From: Marasmius tenuissimus
Lineage: Eukaryota; Basidiomycota; Agaricomycetes; Agaricales; Marasmiaceae
Length of the DNA: 64,000 nt
Direction of reading: 5' to 3'
Assembly (NCBI GenBank): GCA_029532415.1
Contig: JAQOTA010000050.1
Location: 3,658,001 to 3,722,000 of the forward strand
How positions within the stretch are numbered: position 1 is the stretch's first letter; every line of letters starts with the position of its first letter. Position numbers and translations under genes: made by a program. Under the pieces are notes generated by a model, which saw only the letters and a program-made list of their open reading frames with translations, was not told the origin of the DNA and did not search any database. Positions 31,198 through 42,687 of this stretch are shown here, one piece after another.

Positions 31198-31971
31198 ATG
31201 CGCTCATTCACTACTGTCAACCCCAAATCATCATCATCAATGCCTCCCCCGCCAGTTCCTCAAGAACATACGAAGAGAAAGCTCAAGGCATCAAGTTCAC
31301 GAAAGAAGAGAAAGGTTCAGCAAAAACAACCAGACAATAAACCGGACGAAGTGCTGTCCTCTGAAGATGATGCTGACGGCGACGGTGATTTCGTGATGGA
31401 AGAGGGTACGGACGATGCTGAATACGAACCGAATGAGCCCAGTGGAAGCAAGCGGAAGGTCAGAACCGTCCAGTTCACATTGGTCGCAGACGAAGAAGAA
31501 GAGAAACCAAAGCCGGTACTACGATTACAATACAAGGGGTTCAGCATCTACGGCCAATGTTTGTGTATCGTTGTAGAGCCTTGGCCACCAATACGTGCTC
31601 CAAGTAGGGCGCCTTCCTTACTCAGGGCGACTCCAGCTCCAGCAGCACGAAGTTCGAGTATCGCGCCCCCAGAGTTCGTCTCCGCTGTTGAAGCTCGTGC
31701 AAGATCCAAAACACCACTATTTCTTCCTGACATTGATGAGGATGATCGAGGCTCCACCCCTTTCACTGTTTCTCGCCAATCGCTTCCTCCTGGCAATGTC
31801 GGCCCTGGTGAAGATAACGACGACGAAGATGACGACGACGATGGGGGGATGATGCAGTTCAGTCAAGTGTTGAATAGTGCTGGTGATTATAGAGCAGGCG
31901 CAATTGACGAGGATGAGGACATGGAAGGGGCCGTACTTTTCGGGGACGCGGACGAGTACAAGGAATTATAA
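31198..31971 (+). CDS. Hypothetical acidic, nuclear-looking protein
   Basis: Single exon of 257 codons from ATG 31198 (MRSFTTVNPK). The frame is open for 54 more codons upstream to 31036, but that part lacks protein-like composition, so the downstream ATG is preferred; a further ATG (MPPPPVPQ) is possible. The sequence has a basic stretch suited to nuclear import (KRKLKASSSRKKRKVQQKQ), Asp/Glu-rich blocks on both sides and one hydrophobic island, YKGFSIYGQCLCIVVEPWPP, likely the only folded or interacting segment. The end is DMEGAVLFGDADEYKEL. Not recognised as a known family. Convergent with MEF2, 60 bp apart. Confidence 0.6.
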   Translation: MRSFTTVNPKSSSSMPPPPVPQEHTKRKLKASSSRKKRKVQQKQPDNKPDEVLSSEDDADGDGDFVMEEGTDDAEYEPNEPSGSKRKVRTVQFTLVADEEEEKPKPVLRLQYKGFSIYGQCLCIVVEPWPPIRAPSRAPSLLRATPAPAARSSSIAPPEFVSAVEARARSKTPLFLPDIDEDDRGSTPFTVSRQSLPPGNVGPGEDNDDEDDDDDGGMMQFSQVLNSAGDYRAGAIDEDEDMEGAVLFGDADEYKEL

Positions 31972-32031
31972 GTGTGTGTATTATATTACACTTTCAACGT
32001 CCGGTGGTCTTAGTGTACATACTGTGTAGTA

Positions 32032-34542
32032 CTACGCTCTACCGATTTCTCGCAGGATCTCCGTTTTGCGTGCTTCAGAGACGACACGGAAACCAGCGTT
32101 GGTCATTTCGAACTGGCCATGTCCCCCGGATAGTGCACGCAATCGGCTGTTGTAGTCCAGCATCTGGCTCAACGGCGCGACTGCCTGGATGGAACGCTTC
32201 AGACGAGGAGAAGCTTTGGATCCCTTGAGAGAGGTAGAAGCCGCAGAGGGCGAAAGCCACGTAGGCGGAATGTAATTCCCCTCTTCAGGGTAGCCACCGA
32301 ACTCTCCGCCTTCTGGCGAAGCGGAACTGTCTGCTAGATCCTGAAGTTCGGCACCGTGTTCAGTTAGGTCTTTGACGACCTGACCCAGGGCATCTTCGGG
32401 TACCGTGACCCTAAAAGTGAAATATGGTTCCATGACAGGACCTGACTCTGCATTCTGCAGACGTTTTCGGAGAACCATGGCAGCTGCCCCGGTCAAAATC
32501 GACAGGTTCGATGGCTTGGAGAAGTCCTTGATCTGTATGTGAACGCGGGTCATCGGCAGCGATGTGTGGGGTGAGTTCGACAGAGCACTAAAGATGCCAG
32601 CTGCGATACATGACTCAGGTGTAGTTGAGTTAGATTCGGGAGAGTCTATGGGTTTTCCTTGCTTGTTCAGAACGATGTTTCCATCCCAAAGAGGGTTCCC
32701 GACTTCACTCTCGTCCAGTGTCCTTATGTCGAACGAAACGGAAGCGGAGGTGCCGGCAATCTCTACCGTGTCCATTGCGCCATCGTTAACGTTCAGTGGG
32801 CCGAGCCCTTCCCTATAGCTCACGCGACGCTTGCCAAACTCGAATTGAGCCTGCCACTCATCTCGCAATCTGCCCTCAACAATCTCCAGGTGCAATGCAC
32901 CCAGACCGTGAACCAGAATTTGCCCCTCTTGCATATCCACACGCACAGAAGGGTCTGTCCGTGAGAGTGACTCCAACGCTTCTTGAACTGGCTTGAGATC
33001 TGAGTGAGAATTAGGGATGATCGAAGAGGATATGACTGCCGGAGGGGGAACTATGTTCATCATTGTAGACTGCGCTGAAAGTGGGGCACCGGGGGAAACA
33101 AGGGTATCTCCTGTACGGGTGTACTTGAGGCCAAGAATCACGCCAACAGAGCCGAATGGTAATTCATCTACCTCCTCCGCTTCTGATGCGTAAAGGAGGA
33201 GTAGCTTGGAAACCTTCTCTTTCTGATTCCTGGTTGAGTTCAGGATTACACTTTGCTTCTTGAGCGACCCTAAGCCGATATTGAGTGATTGATAAACGCA
33301 GAAAGGGGTTGGCCATACCGGAGTACACGCGAACGTATGTCATCCATCCCTTCCTCTTATCCCATCCGACCTTCCAGGCTAACATCCGAAGAGGCGCATT
33401 CTTAGAATCGTCTCGGGGGACATCAAGCGGGCTCGCGAATAATTCCCCAACGTAGTTCATTAGAGTTTCCGTCCCAATATTCCGAATCGCAGAACCACAA
33501 ACGACGGGGAGAATCTTGTTCTCGAGCGTACATTTGCGAAGATGCGGAAGTATGTGTGACGCGTCGAGGTCAAGGTACGACGACGACTCGGAGTCCATGG
33601 TGAGGAGTTTGTCCATAAGTTCTTCAGAGAACATGGAGAGATTTTCGAGCAGCTGAGTCCGGGCAACAGGTAGATGGGAGACGAGCGGATGTCCAGAGGG
33701 GAAGATATCCGAGTCCTGGAGTTTCGACAACTCGCGGGGAAGGGGATGACGAGTTCCTTGATCATCCTTGTCCCAGCGCCATACCTCCCACTTGACCAGG
33801 TCGACGATTCCCTGAATCCCAGGTTCTGCGTGAGCATAGTTACTTGGCTCAAAAGACGCGATCGGAAGAGTTAGGGCCATAGGATTGGGATGAAAGCGAT
33901 GTGTGAGAAGGGACAACAGGGAGGAACGGAATGATGCACCCGGACGGTCGAGCTTATTCAAGAACATCATCCTTGTTGGCACTCCGTATCTGGAATGTTG
34001 CGTTGACTGACCACCTTTTTGCAAGCCAATAATCTGACACGCACCTCTCTAATTGACGCCAAACACCCTTGGTTTGGGCCTCCACGCCTTCGACGGAGTC
34101 AATGAGAACGACAGCTCCGTCAACTACGCGGCTAGCGCTCTCGACTTCCATTCCAAAGTCAGCGTGGCCGGGGGTGTCTATAAGATTGAACAGCCATGGC
34201 TTCCATTGTACCGGGATACTGGCGGACTGGATAGTGATGCCACGTTCACGTTCTGCAGGCAGAAAGTCGGTGGTAGTGCTCCCTGTGTCTACTGAACCTG
34301 AGGCGACCAAATACGATGATTTGTAGAGGATTGACTCGGTAAGAGTAGTTTTTCCAGAGTCTGCAAGTAAGCCAATGTCAGTCAAGCGAAGGAGGTATAC
34401 GCATGCGTAACGTACCAATATGGGCTACAAGAGCCATATTTCTGACCTTGCTAGGATCATGGCTAGCAGATGCGATTCCTCGTCTCACCTGCTTCAACTT
34501 GAAGACATGTCTTCTCGGAAAGTGTCTGCATGCAAAGTGCAT
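32032..34542 (-). CDS. MEF2: Mitochondrial elongation factor G2 (ribosome-recycling GTPase)
   Basis: Translational GTPase of the EF-G2mt/Mef2 type, which recycles mitochondrial ribosomes. Four exons (34542-34416, 34360-34045, 33989-33319, 33269-32032) encode 783 aa. The N-terminus is a basic mitochondrial presequence ([19 protein letters not shown]). GTPase motifs follow: G1 [14 protein letters not shown]3 [13 protein letters not shown]4 [12 protein letters not shown]5 VVCGSAI; a Thr-rich G2 segment precedes the [10 protein letters not shown] switch motif. Later domains include [14 protein letters not shown] and the C-terminal domain-IV/V region with [17 protein letters not shown]. Start codons of MEF2 and STE14 are 134 bp apart, head to head. 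Confidence 0.93.
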
Positions 34543-34676
34543 GAGATTGACGCAGTTCAAAACATCGCGGCCCGGACCGGCGCGCTCCCCCTTTGTGCAT
34601 GAATCGTCAAAACATCCGTAAATATGGTTCTCATTATTGACCAGAATGCTATTGTTCTTTCTCAAACCGTTCCACC

Positions 34677-35679
34677 ATGTCAGCACCTACGCAAGACGGA
34701 CTCGACGAGCGACTTAGGATGCGCGAACAGACATTGAATCATCCACTGCATACACAACCCGACAAGGACGTAGTCATCCATGGAAACTTGCCAAATACAC
34801 CACTTGTAGCCTCCCTCATATCTTTCATCCTGGGTTCCCTCTTTTCCTTAGGTTTATTTGCCTTTGTCTCTAGGGGTTTATCGCAATATTCTTGGGCAAC
34901 CTACCAACTTGGATTCTTCCTCGCCGCATGGTCAGCGTTCCACTGGGGCGAATATGCTGTTACTGCTGGTTGGAATCTGGACAAATGTAGCGTCGATTGT
35001 GCGTCAACGTCTTCTCTCCGCTCGAGCCACGCTCACCTTTCCAAAGCCTTCCTTCTGGACAACGGATATGTTTACCACGTTGCAAACGGGTCTGCCGTGG
35101 TTGAATATCTCATAACCCTCTACTTCAAACCTTCATGGAAATCCCATGCCTACTTGTCTCAAATTGGTCAGTGTGATTCCCGGACGTGTTCCATCTCGTT
35201 CTGACCCATTACAGGCATCATCATGGTCATCGTTGGCCAGATACTCCGCTCGACCGCGATGATACACGCGTCTACCAATTTCTCTCATGCTGTGGCATAC
35301 CGCAAACGTTTCGGTCATCGCCTGGTTACCGACGGAGTCTATTCGTAAGCCATTCATTGGATTCCCCGTCAAGTCTTTCCTGAGATCCCCTGAGATACTT
35401 TCGCCACCCATCATATGCTGGATTTTACTACTGGGCCCTTGGAACCCAAATGGTCTTACAAAATCCTGTCTGCTTCGCGGGCTTTTGCTTTGTCTTGTGG
35501 CGATTTTTCTATTACAGAACGAGATGTGCGTTCTCTTACAGGCCTCTTCCATCGATTCCGTTGCTCATACCTGAACTTCTAACCGCCTAGCTGAAGAAAA
35601 TGCACTCATTAAATTCTTCGGAGACGAATACGTGAATTATCGGCGTCGCGTCTGGACTTGGATCCCCTTTGTTCCATAG
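34677..35679 (+). CDS. STE14: Protein-S-isoprenylcysteine O-methyltransferase
   Basis: ER membrane enzyme that methylates the C-terminal prenylcysteine of CaaX proteins (Ras, Rho and mating pheromones) with S-adenosylmethionine. Five exons (34677-34998, 35047-35166, 35215-35344, 35395-35525, 35591-35679) encode 263 aa. Multiple membrane spans (LVASLISFILGSLFSLGLFA, YQLGFFLAAWSAFHWGEYAV, GIIMVIVGQILRSTAMIHAS) precede the catalytic C-terminus. That region has VTDGVYSYFRHPSYAGFYYW (the RHPSY signature) and SEENALIKFFGDEYVNYRRR. Length matches the family. The pathway matters for lipopeptide pheromone maturation in basidiomycetes. Confidence 0.93.
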
Positions 35680-35841
35680 TTTTTCTGCCGATATGTATTT
35701 CTTTAGCCACTCTTATTCGTGCACGTACAGTAATTTGGGACGATCTAGATGATCATAAGGAGGCATGTCTTAGCATAGTCGAACATAATGGAGGTACAGA
35801 GGGATCATGCATCAATATGGATAGAGTGGATTGAGATACAT

Positions 35842-36574
35842 TTACTCGTCCTGAACTATCGATCCCTTCTCCGACACGTAGATACCGTCCAAGAATTTAC
35901 GGATATCCTTGTTCCGCACACGGCAGATACCCTGGATGGATGCGGCTATAACGAAAGGACGTAAGTCAAGGAATCTTGAGGGCCGAAAAGAGCTTCGTAC
36001 CAGACTGCGAGACATTGTCGATATCGTTTCCTTCCAAGATCAGCTCGTCCTTCTGCGCTTTTGACTCCGAGATGACAACGCCGCCCAACATGTCAACGTG
36101 TCTCACGGTCTAAATCATTTCCTCAGCCAACTTCTTGTGTCGAGTGCACGAGCCGCTTACCTTCTCTCCCAAAAAGTTACGGATCTCAAGCTTGTGTCCA
36201 CTCTCCTGGATGATGCAGTTGATGGGGAAATGGGCGTAGACAGCACGCATTTTGTATTGGAAGCCCTAAACGCGCCGTCGGTATCGTGAACACTGATATA
36301 TAGTCCAACTACGCACCTTGGTGACACCCTTAATCATGTTCAAGATCAAGCTTTTGATCGTCCTCAAGCAAGCGACGTGCTTGCGTCCACCTTGCCATAC
36401 AGCAAGAGTAACTTTCGAAGTCTTGCCCTTGATCAGTCTTATGTCCATGTTTATGTGTCGGACATTTTTCGTGAGGGTGCCGCGAGGGCCAGTGACGGTG
36501 ATGAGACGGGACTTGACGGAAACTTCGACGCCGGAGGGAATTTCGAGCTCTTCTGTTTGGAGGACGTCCCGCAT
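35842..36574 (-). CDS. RPL9: 60S ribosomal protein uL6 (L9)
   Basis: Cytosolic ribosomal protein uL6, 191 aa. Exons 36574-36317, 36265-36161, 36109-36001, 35945-35842. Family segments run throughout: [21 protein letters not shown], then [95 protein letters not shown]. An open frame extends upstream of the ATG, but a CTTTTCAG acceptor abuts it. The GTATGT donor after CCTCAAG gives a 165-nt 5'UTR intron at 36739-36575, the same arrangement as in eL6 at the left edge. Confidence 0.95.
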
Positions 36575-36739
36575 CTGAAAAGATAGCAACAAGTCAGCGT
36601 CCTGGTGCATCCAGAGTCCAGTCCACCAATCCAACGCCGAAACCCTTCGTCTCCCACAAGAAACCAATATCAAGGTGCTTCTAACGACCAGGAGAGTCGA
36701 GGCGTTGCATTTATGGTGGTGTAGTGTGTATCGACATAC
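36575..36739 (-). other. 165-nt 5'UTR intron of uL6
   Basis: Donor CAAG/GTATGT and acceptor TTTTCAG directly before the start codon. It is about three times longer than the coding introns in this window. No snoRNA C/D or H/ACA signature was found inside it. Confidence 0.6.
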
Positions 36740-37027
36740 CTTGAGGAAAGGATCTTGAGGTTGAACGGCGGTAGTGGAAGGGTGGGCGAACTTTTGGCGT
36801 TGTGGGAACAACAGGGCCAAACACAGCGGTGTAGGTTATCACGTATTTATGCTTACGCGCCGCCACTTGCTCAGTCCCATTGAGCATGAATGAAGTTTCT
36901 CGATCTCTCTAGCATCGTTCCACTCTCAGCGCATCCATCAAGCTCTTGAGCCACTGACCAACTGGCAATAACCTATAGCTTCTTAACTAACTCTAATTCC
37001 AGACATCCAGCTCACCACCAGCCCACG

Positions 37028-38446
37028 ATGTCCCAGCGAACCGGTGCGCAGAACCACTCTAGATCAACTATTTATATTCAAAATGTCCTCCTTTAGCTCA
37101 CCCGGACTACTACCATGCTGCTCTCAGAAGATTTGAAGAGATTGCGAATGACGACGTGGAGATGAAGGTTCGTACTATCTCCTGACAATCCGATTGTTCG
37201 TTGAACAGGATGTGGTCCAAAGGCGCCTATATCCGAGAGCACGGTTTTTGTAGTGATTGACACCAACATTGTTTTGCATTATCTTGAATCCCTTGTACAA
37301 TTCGTCGACGACGTCGAAAATCAAGGTTTACCCATAGTGGTGATCGTACCAAACGCGGTAACCAAAGAGCTCGATGGGTGAGACTTCCCTCTTTCATACT
37401 CTACAAACTATATTCATCGTTCGTTTCCTCTAGCATGAAGAAAGAAGCGTGGTTCTCTCGTCATGCCTCGAGTTGGTTGCTTCAGAAATCTCAGGAGAGG
37501 AAGGTTTTGAAAGGACAGGCTAGGAATGAGACTGACAACAGACATGGGGTGCGTGGCGATACGATCCGGTGGATTACTTCTTGTTAACAGCTCAAACGAC
37601 CGAACAGCCACCCGAAAACAACGACGAGAGGATCATGCATTGTGCTGCTTACTTCAACCGTATCGGCCAGACATACCTCTATAGTGCTGATAAAAATCTT
37701 TGCATAATGTGCGAAGCCGAACGTAAGCAGAATACATTTGTGCGGGGAAGTAACTCGATGCAAAAATTGACTCTATTGCAGGCGTAATCACAATCTTGCC
37801 AATGACACGATTCTCCAGTCGGGATATAGCCAGGCGGATCTACGAGGACGGCTCAGTCAATCTCGAAAGGTTTACAGGATATCACAAGGCATACAAGGCC
37901 CTTTCTACGATCGTTCCGCATGAGCCGACACCCGATGAAGATAGCATGGATATCGATGAAGAGGAAGAACAGTCCGATTTTGAGCTGCTTATAACCATCT
38001 CGGACGCGCGTACCTCCCTCCACCTTCAGATTGTGGATCATTTTACAGCTCTACTGGCGGAGCTTGTAAGTCGGATCAACGGCGCGAATCCCTTGTCTCC
38101 CGATGGCGCTGCGCTATCCATACACGCCCCGAGATCGGTACGATCGGCCGCAGCGAACGAACCAAGGAACCAGAACTATGCGGAATGGACAGCATCGCAA
38201 CTAGTGGACCATTTGGAGAGGAGAAAGAGGGCACTGCCCGCAGCGCATCCTTATCTTGGCGTATTTTTGACGAAGCCATACCATGGGCCATACACGGGTT
38301 CGAGACGGGGTGAGGAGTGGTCGCCACAAGATTGGAGAGTTTCATTGAATGGGCTGAGGCGTATTGCGGAAGCATGGGGAGACCGGTACATAATAGAGTC
38401 GCTGGATGAGATTGAGCCGCACATACGAAAGGTTGTTTACGAATGA
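37028..38446 (+). CDS. SWT1: PIN-domain endoribonuclease, SWT1-like
   Basis: Swt1-type PIN nuclease, a nuclear mRNA quality-control enzyme in yeast. Exons 37028-37043, 37097-37171, 37209-37377, 37434-37552, 37591-37722, 37782-38446; 391 aa as built. The PIN core is clear: FVVIDTNIVLHYLESL with the first acidic residue, IVVIVPNAVTKELDGMKKEA, NNDERIMHCAAYF and YLYSADKNLCIMCEAERVIT. The C-terminal half carries an acidic run and a helical domain (DHFTALLAELVSRI, WRVSLNGLRRIAEAWGDRYI). Introns 37172-37208 and 37553-37590 are only 37 and 38 nt and their donors are chosen to keep frame, so residues around them are uncertain. Confidence 0.75.
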
Positions 38447-38682
38447 GATGAAGATGTACTAGGCACCTCGTAGGCATCCATAAGCTCTTACACACCCTTT
38501 TTTGCACACTGTTCGGATATCTGGATCAGGGTGACGGATTGGAAAAAGGAGGCCGCGACCTCCCTTTGGGCCGACGGCAGCACGGGTGTGGTGTGCGAAA
38601 ATAAGCCGGATTCGGTAAGCGGTTGGGAGGGCAAAAAACTCAAGCTGTTGAATTCGGAAGTCATCCCTCCTTCCTCTTCCCC

Positions 38683-40335
38683 ATGGCTCGTCGTCGTCCA
38701 TTCTTCCTATTTCTTTCAATTCTTGGCCTCTTTCTATTTGGCACAGTCGTCGTCCTCTCGTCTATAACATATTATCTCGCTATCGACCCCAGCGCATATC
38801 TCTCTGAATTAGAGGTTCCCATACTCGATGGTCACGCCCGGTGGAACGCTTCAGAGCACAACCAGGTCGAACGAATTCCTCGGATTCTTCACCAGACATG
38901 GAGAACCAACAAACTGCCCCAGCGATGGAGGAGTATCTCTCAGGAGTGTCGAGATATGATGCCAGACTAGTATGTCCTACTTCTCCCATATGTGCGCAGC
39001 ACCTAACGTTCTTGATCCAGCGAATACATGCTTTGGTCGGATGAGTCCTCGCGTCAATTTATTGCAGAACACTATCCATGGTTCCTCGACACATTCAACG
39101 ATTACCAGTATAACATTCAACGAGCCGACGTTATTCGTTACTTCGTACTCTACCACTATGGTGGCGTGTATCTCGACTTGGACATCGGTTGCATACGCCC
39201 GCTCGATCCCCTGCTCACCCATCCGGTCATCCTACCCAAAACTATTCCAGTCGGCGTGTCCAATGATTTGATGTTTGCAGAAAAGGGCCACCCTTTCTTA
39301 GCTCAGACCATTCACAATCTCGTTACATTCGACCATTCATGGATTCTCAACTATCCCACTGTCATGTTCTCGACGGGTCCTATGTTCCTCTCGGCACAAT
39401 ACGGGATTTACACCTCTGCGCACGCTACAGAAGATCCCATCAGAATTTTACCCAAATCCTTGTACGGAAAGAATGCTAAGGAGGGAGAAGCGCCTCACGC
39501 CTTTTTTTCGCACTTCTATGGCAGTAGCTGGCATGCAGACGACGCGGCTTTCATTGGGTTTTTGGGGCACTGGGGCAAGGGGCTTTTGTGGGTTGGGCTG
39601 ATCGTTCTGTTCTTTGGACTGGTCGTTATCGCGCTCCCTGGGCGTAAACACCGCTACACTCTCCGAAGAATTGGCGGCTATGACGTTCTATTCCCCAGGC
39701 GGTCACAGCGGACTGGGCATTGGCATGTTCACCTTCCCAGGTCCGCTATGACCTCAAGTTCATCATCATCCTCATCCTCCCCTGATGACAGTGTACCCGA
39801 CTCTCCGTTGGACTCTGATGTCCCGGTCCTCCATCTTCCGTTCGATATGCAGCCTTCATCCCCCGGGTCATCTGAACTCTCGTTCTCCACCGACTCGTAT
39901 GCAGGACGTGAACCATATGTTCCCCCCAGCCGCCCAACATCAATCCTTGACGCAGTGCACAGGGTTCGGAACAAAATGGCATCCATAATTGGACTCGGCA
40001 ATACCAATGATAGCCACAGACCTCATTCGCATCACTCGAGGCGTCATCGCCACGGCCGGTCCACAAGCCGCGGGGTCATGTTCTTCATGCCCGCCATCTT
40101 CACTCAACCACAGGACCTCGAAATCGGTCAAGAGACCGAGGTCCCGTTGTTCACGCGGCCGCTCGCCCGACGTTCGTCACGACCACCGCGGGAGCGGTAT
40201 ACTGACGACGATCAGCGGAAACCTTCGCATAGTGAAGTCCAGAACCATCAGCTAATTGACCTTGGCGAAGATGACAACCATCACTCAAGGTCTTCTATCA
40301 TGGGGACCGCCGAGCCATTACAGCCTCTGTCATAA
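38683..40335 (+). CDS. SUR1: Inositol phosphoceramide mannosyltransferase catalytic subunit (SUR1/CSH1-like, GT32)
   Basis: Golgi glycosyltransferase that adds mannose to inositol phosphoceramide. Two exons (38683-38969, 39021-40335) encode 533 aa. A type II signal anchor near the N-terminus (FLFLSILGLFLFGTVVVLSS) precedes IPRILHQTW, characteristic of the OCH1/GT32 family. The DxD sugar-nucleotide motif is YGGVYLDLDIGCIRPLDPLL, preceded by QRADVIRYFVLYH. GPMFLSAQYG and SHFYGSSWHADDAAFIGFLG follow, then a second transmembrane segment (GLLWVGLIVLFFGLVVIAL). The last 200 residues are a low-complexity Ser/Asp/His-rich tail, longer than in yeast Sur1, whose role is unknown. Confidence 0.88.
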
Positions 40336-40652
40336 CCTATAGACGTGCTCTTGCGAACACTTTACACGCCCTCCCCTCCAGACGACTGCTTCATATACGA
40401 CTGACGAGATTTAATTTTAACTATACCCTACCATTATTTTGATACTGCACGAAGGACGAACAATCATTGCGAGGCCACAAAATTACTTCTAGCTATCCTT
40501 ATCATAAATTCGTCGCCGACGTTTCGACAAGGACACATTGCCCTGCCCCAATCTTTGAGTCCCAGTTCATCAAATGCAGATCATCACAAAAGCACCCTCA
40601 TTAGCTTTATATTACGGTATGTACAAAACACCTCCGGTCCTTCTCAGTACAT
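40336..40652. other. Convergent intergenic region
   Basis: Shared 3' flanks of the mannosyltransferase and MFS transporter genes; AT-rich, nothing else recognised. Confidence 0.5.
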
Positions 40653-42314
40653 TCATTTACCTGCTACTGTCCTTTTCATATATATTGATAACAATCCCAT
40701 GGCTGCAGCAGCCACAGCATAAGTGTAACTCGGACCTACGGTCCAGTACGCAGCACACGCCAGTAGAGGCCCAATCGCGCGTCCGAGCTGCCCTGACGAC
40801 CTGAACTCTCCCAGTGCCTTGCCTTTCGCCAACTTTGGATTCTCGATGGCTGGTTTCCCGGTATCAGCATCAACACCACCATCGTCGCACTGTAGCGAAG
40901 CAAATGCTGTGAGGGAGTTGACAACAGTGGCGGATGTGAAGGCCATGCAAGCTGCGGCCAATTGCAAGAACCGGCGAGCCAGCGTAACGTTTGAAGACAC
41001 ATAGAGGGGGACTAGGGCAAGGAGAGCTAGACCCAATGTACAACTGTGGACTCCGCGTCGGGCCATGTTCCCTTCTCCGGTCTTTGACATGGCCCTTCTG
41101 ACATACCCGCCTTGGAGGAGAGCGCTCATGATACCGATCGATCCGATGAGCATCCCATTCTGTTTGTTATTCCAATCGAACACTGCGGGATCGTTGTCAA
41201 TACGACGTGTACGGTATTCTTTGATAGACCCAGAACTTACAATCAAAGGTTAGGAATGTCAAGGTGAATTCCACACCAGAGAACACGCCCAAGAATAGGA
41301 AGTGGACGTGGCGGAGAGATTTTAATAGTGCGATACGTTCCGGAATAGTCCTCTTGACTGTGGGTTTGGCTTTTTCGGCAGACTTTTTGGTTTCGATTTT
41401 CGTGTTCTTGCCTTTGCCTCTCGTTTCAGGAAGGGCGACAACAAGGAATAGGGTCTCGACCGTCAAAAGCACCAGAGTCAACAGGGCTGGAACCGCGTAG
41501 ATGTTGACCTCTGTGTAGAAAGCGGATTCGGGGAGTGGGCGCGTAGAGAAGTATGCACCAATGGGGGGACCAATGCAGAAGCAGATCGCGAAAGCGATCC
41601 CGACGTGCGCAAGGGCTTTGGCCCGATTCTCGGCAGTTGTCACGTCGGAAAGAATGGCGCTTGGGGGATATTAGATGAGTCCTGTCGTAGAAAGTTGAAG
41701 AGGCTTACATCGCGAGCTGTACATTTCCCTCACTGAGTCCACCAATAACCCGAGAAAGCATGTATGACGCGAAAGTCGTTGACTGAACCCAGCTGTATCG
41801 AAAACTGTCAACACGAATTCTTTCAACTAGAATTATTTGGCCACGTACACCGCAGCAGAAAGGATATTGCCAATCATGGTGAGCAACAAAATTCGTTTGC
41901 GGCCATACTTGTCTGACAAGGAGCCAATCTTGGGCGATACCAAGAACTGCAGGATCCTGAAATAACCCTTTTGAGCTCTGCAATCATCAAGAGTAGAGAT
42001 ACCACATACGAAAAGACTGATCCCATCATCCCTCCTAAGAGTACTACATCCCACTTTGCAGAGTGCGTCGACGATTGGTAGAACAAGCCTCTAACATTGG
42101 AAACAAATGCTAGGGTTCGTGAAAGGAACCCATTTGGATCGGATATTTCTCGCTATGGCCAGACATATTGAAAAAGCAGATTCCCGAAGGCACCCGGAAG
42201 AAGACTAACCTGGGTGTACCAATCAATGAGACGAGGGAAAAGGGGAAGAGGGATTGTGAACGCGAAAAGATCGAGGATTAGTGACAGAAACACAATGGTT
42301 TCGATTTTAGCCAT
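40653..42314 (-). CDS. Major facilitator superfamily transporter (MFSD10/TETRAN-like)
   Basis: Twelve-span MFS carrier, 462 aa. Six exons: 42314-42210, 42152-42010, 41956-41849, 41792-41709, 41659-41241, 41182-40653. The loop 2/3 motif A is intact (SPKIGSLSDKYGRKRILLLT), followed by MLSRVIGGLSEGNVQLAIAI-LSDVTT and GIAFAICFCIGPPIGAYFST. The central cytosolic loop is Lys-rich. SSGQLGRAIGPLLACAAYW lies in the C-terminal half. The sequence pattern is like the TETRAN/MFSD10 organic-anion or drug:H+ branch rather than sugar porters, but the substrate cannot be read from sequence. The start at 42314 gives MAKIETIVFLSLILDLFAFT, a normal first span. Confidence 0.85.
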
Positions 42315-42687
42315 TGCGAGTGTGCCCGTCGGCCGGGTGCTTAGGTTGAACGAGCGGTGTAGTGAGATAGCTTAGTGTTTTAGAGGGATGATTCGGGGAT
42401 AGGTAGGGTATTTGTAGGGCTTCTTCAGCGACACGTCAGTCTATAATAGCCTTGCGCAGTTGCAACAGCGGCGCCCGCGTTCCGTGGCCGGTAATAGAGT
42501 GTTTGTAACGAACAGAGTACTCGTCGTTGAGGTTGATGGCAAGGTTGATGGACTCTCTCAGCCTTCAGGTCGCGTCAATACCCGGACTCGGAACTCAGGA
42601 ACTTTCATTGCTCAAGTACTCCCGATGGAACGTGTCCCAATGGTATCGCGTCTTTTTTAGTTCGTACTATAGTATACACGAATTTTC
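42315..42687. other. Intergenic, MFS promoter and PUS7 3' flank
   Basis: No gene, RNA or repeat recognised in this 373-bp gap. Confidence 0.5.

Noticed and set aside
36575..36739. snoRNA hosted in the uL6 5'UTR intron
   Set aside because: No C box, D box pairing or H/ACA hairpins could be identified.
38066..38151. Possible intron with a strong GTAAGT donor in the last SWT1 exon
   Set aside because: The only nearby acceptor shifts the frame and destroys the conserved C-terminal helical region; the exon is open without it.
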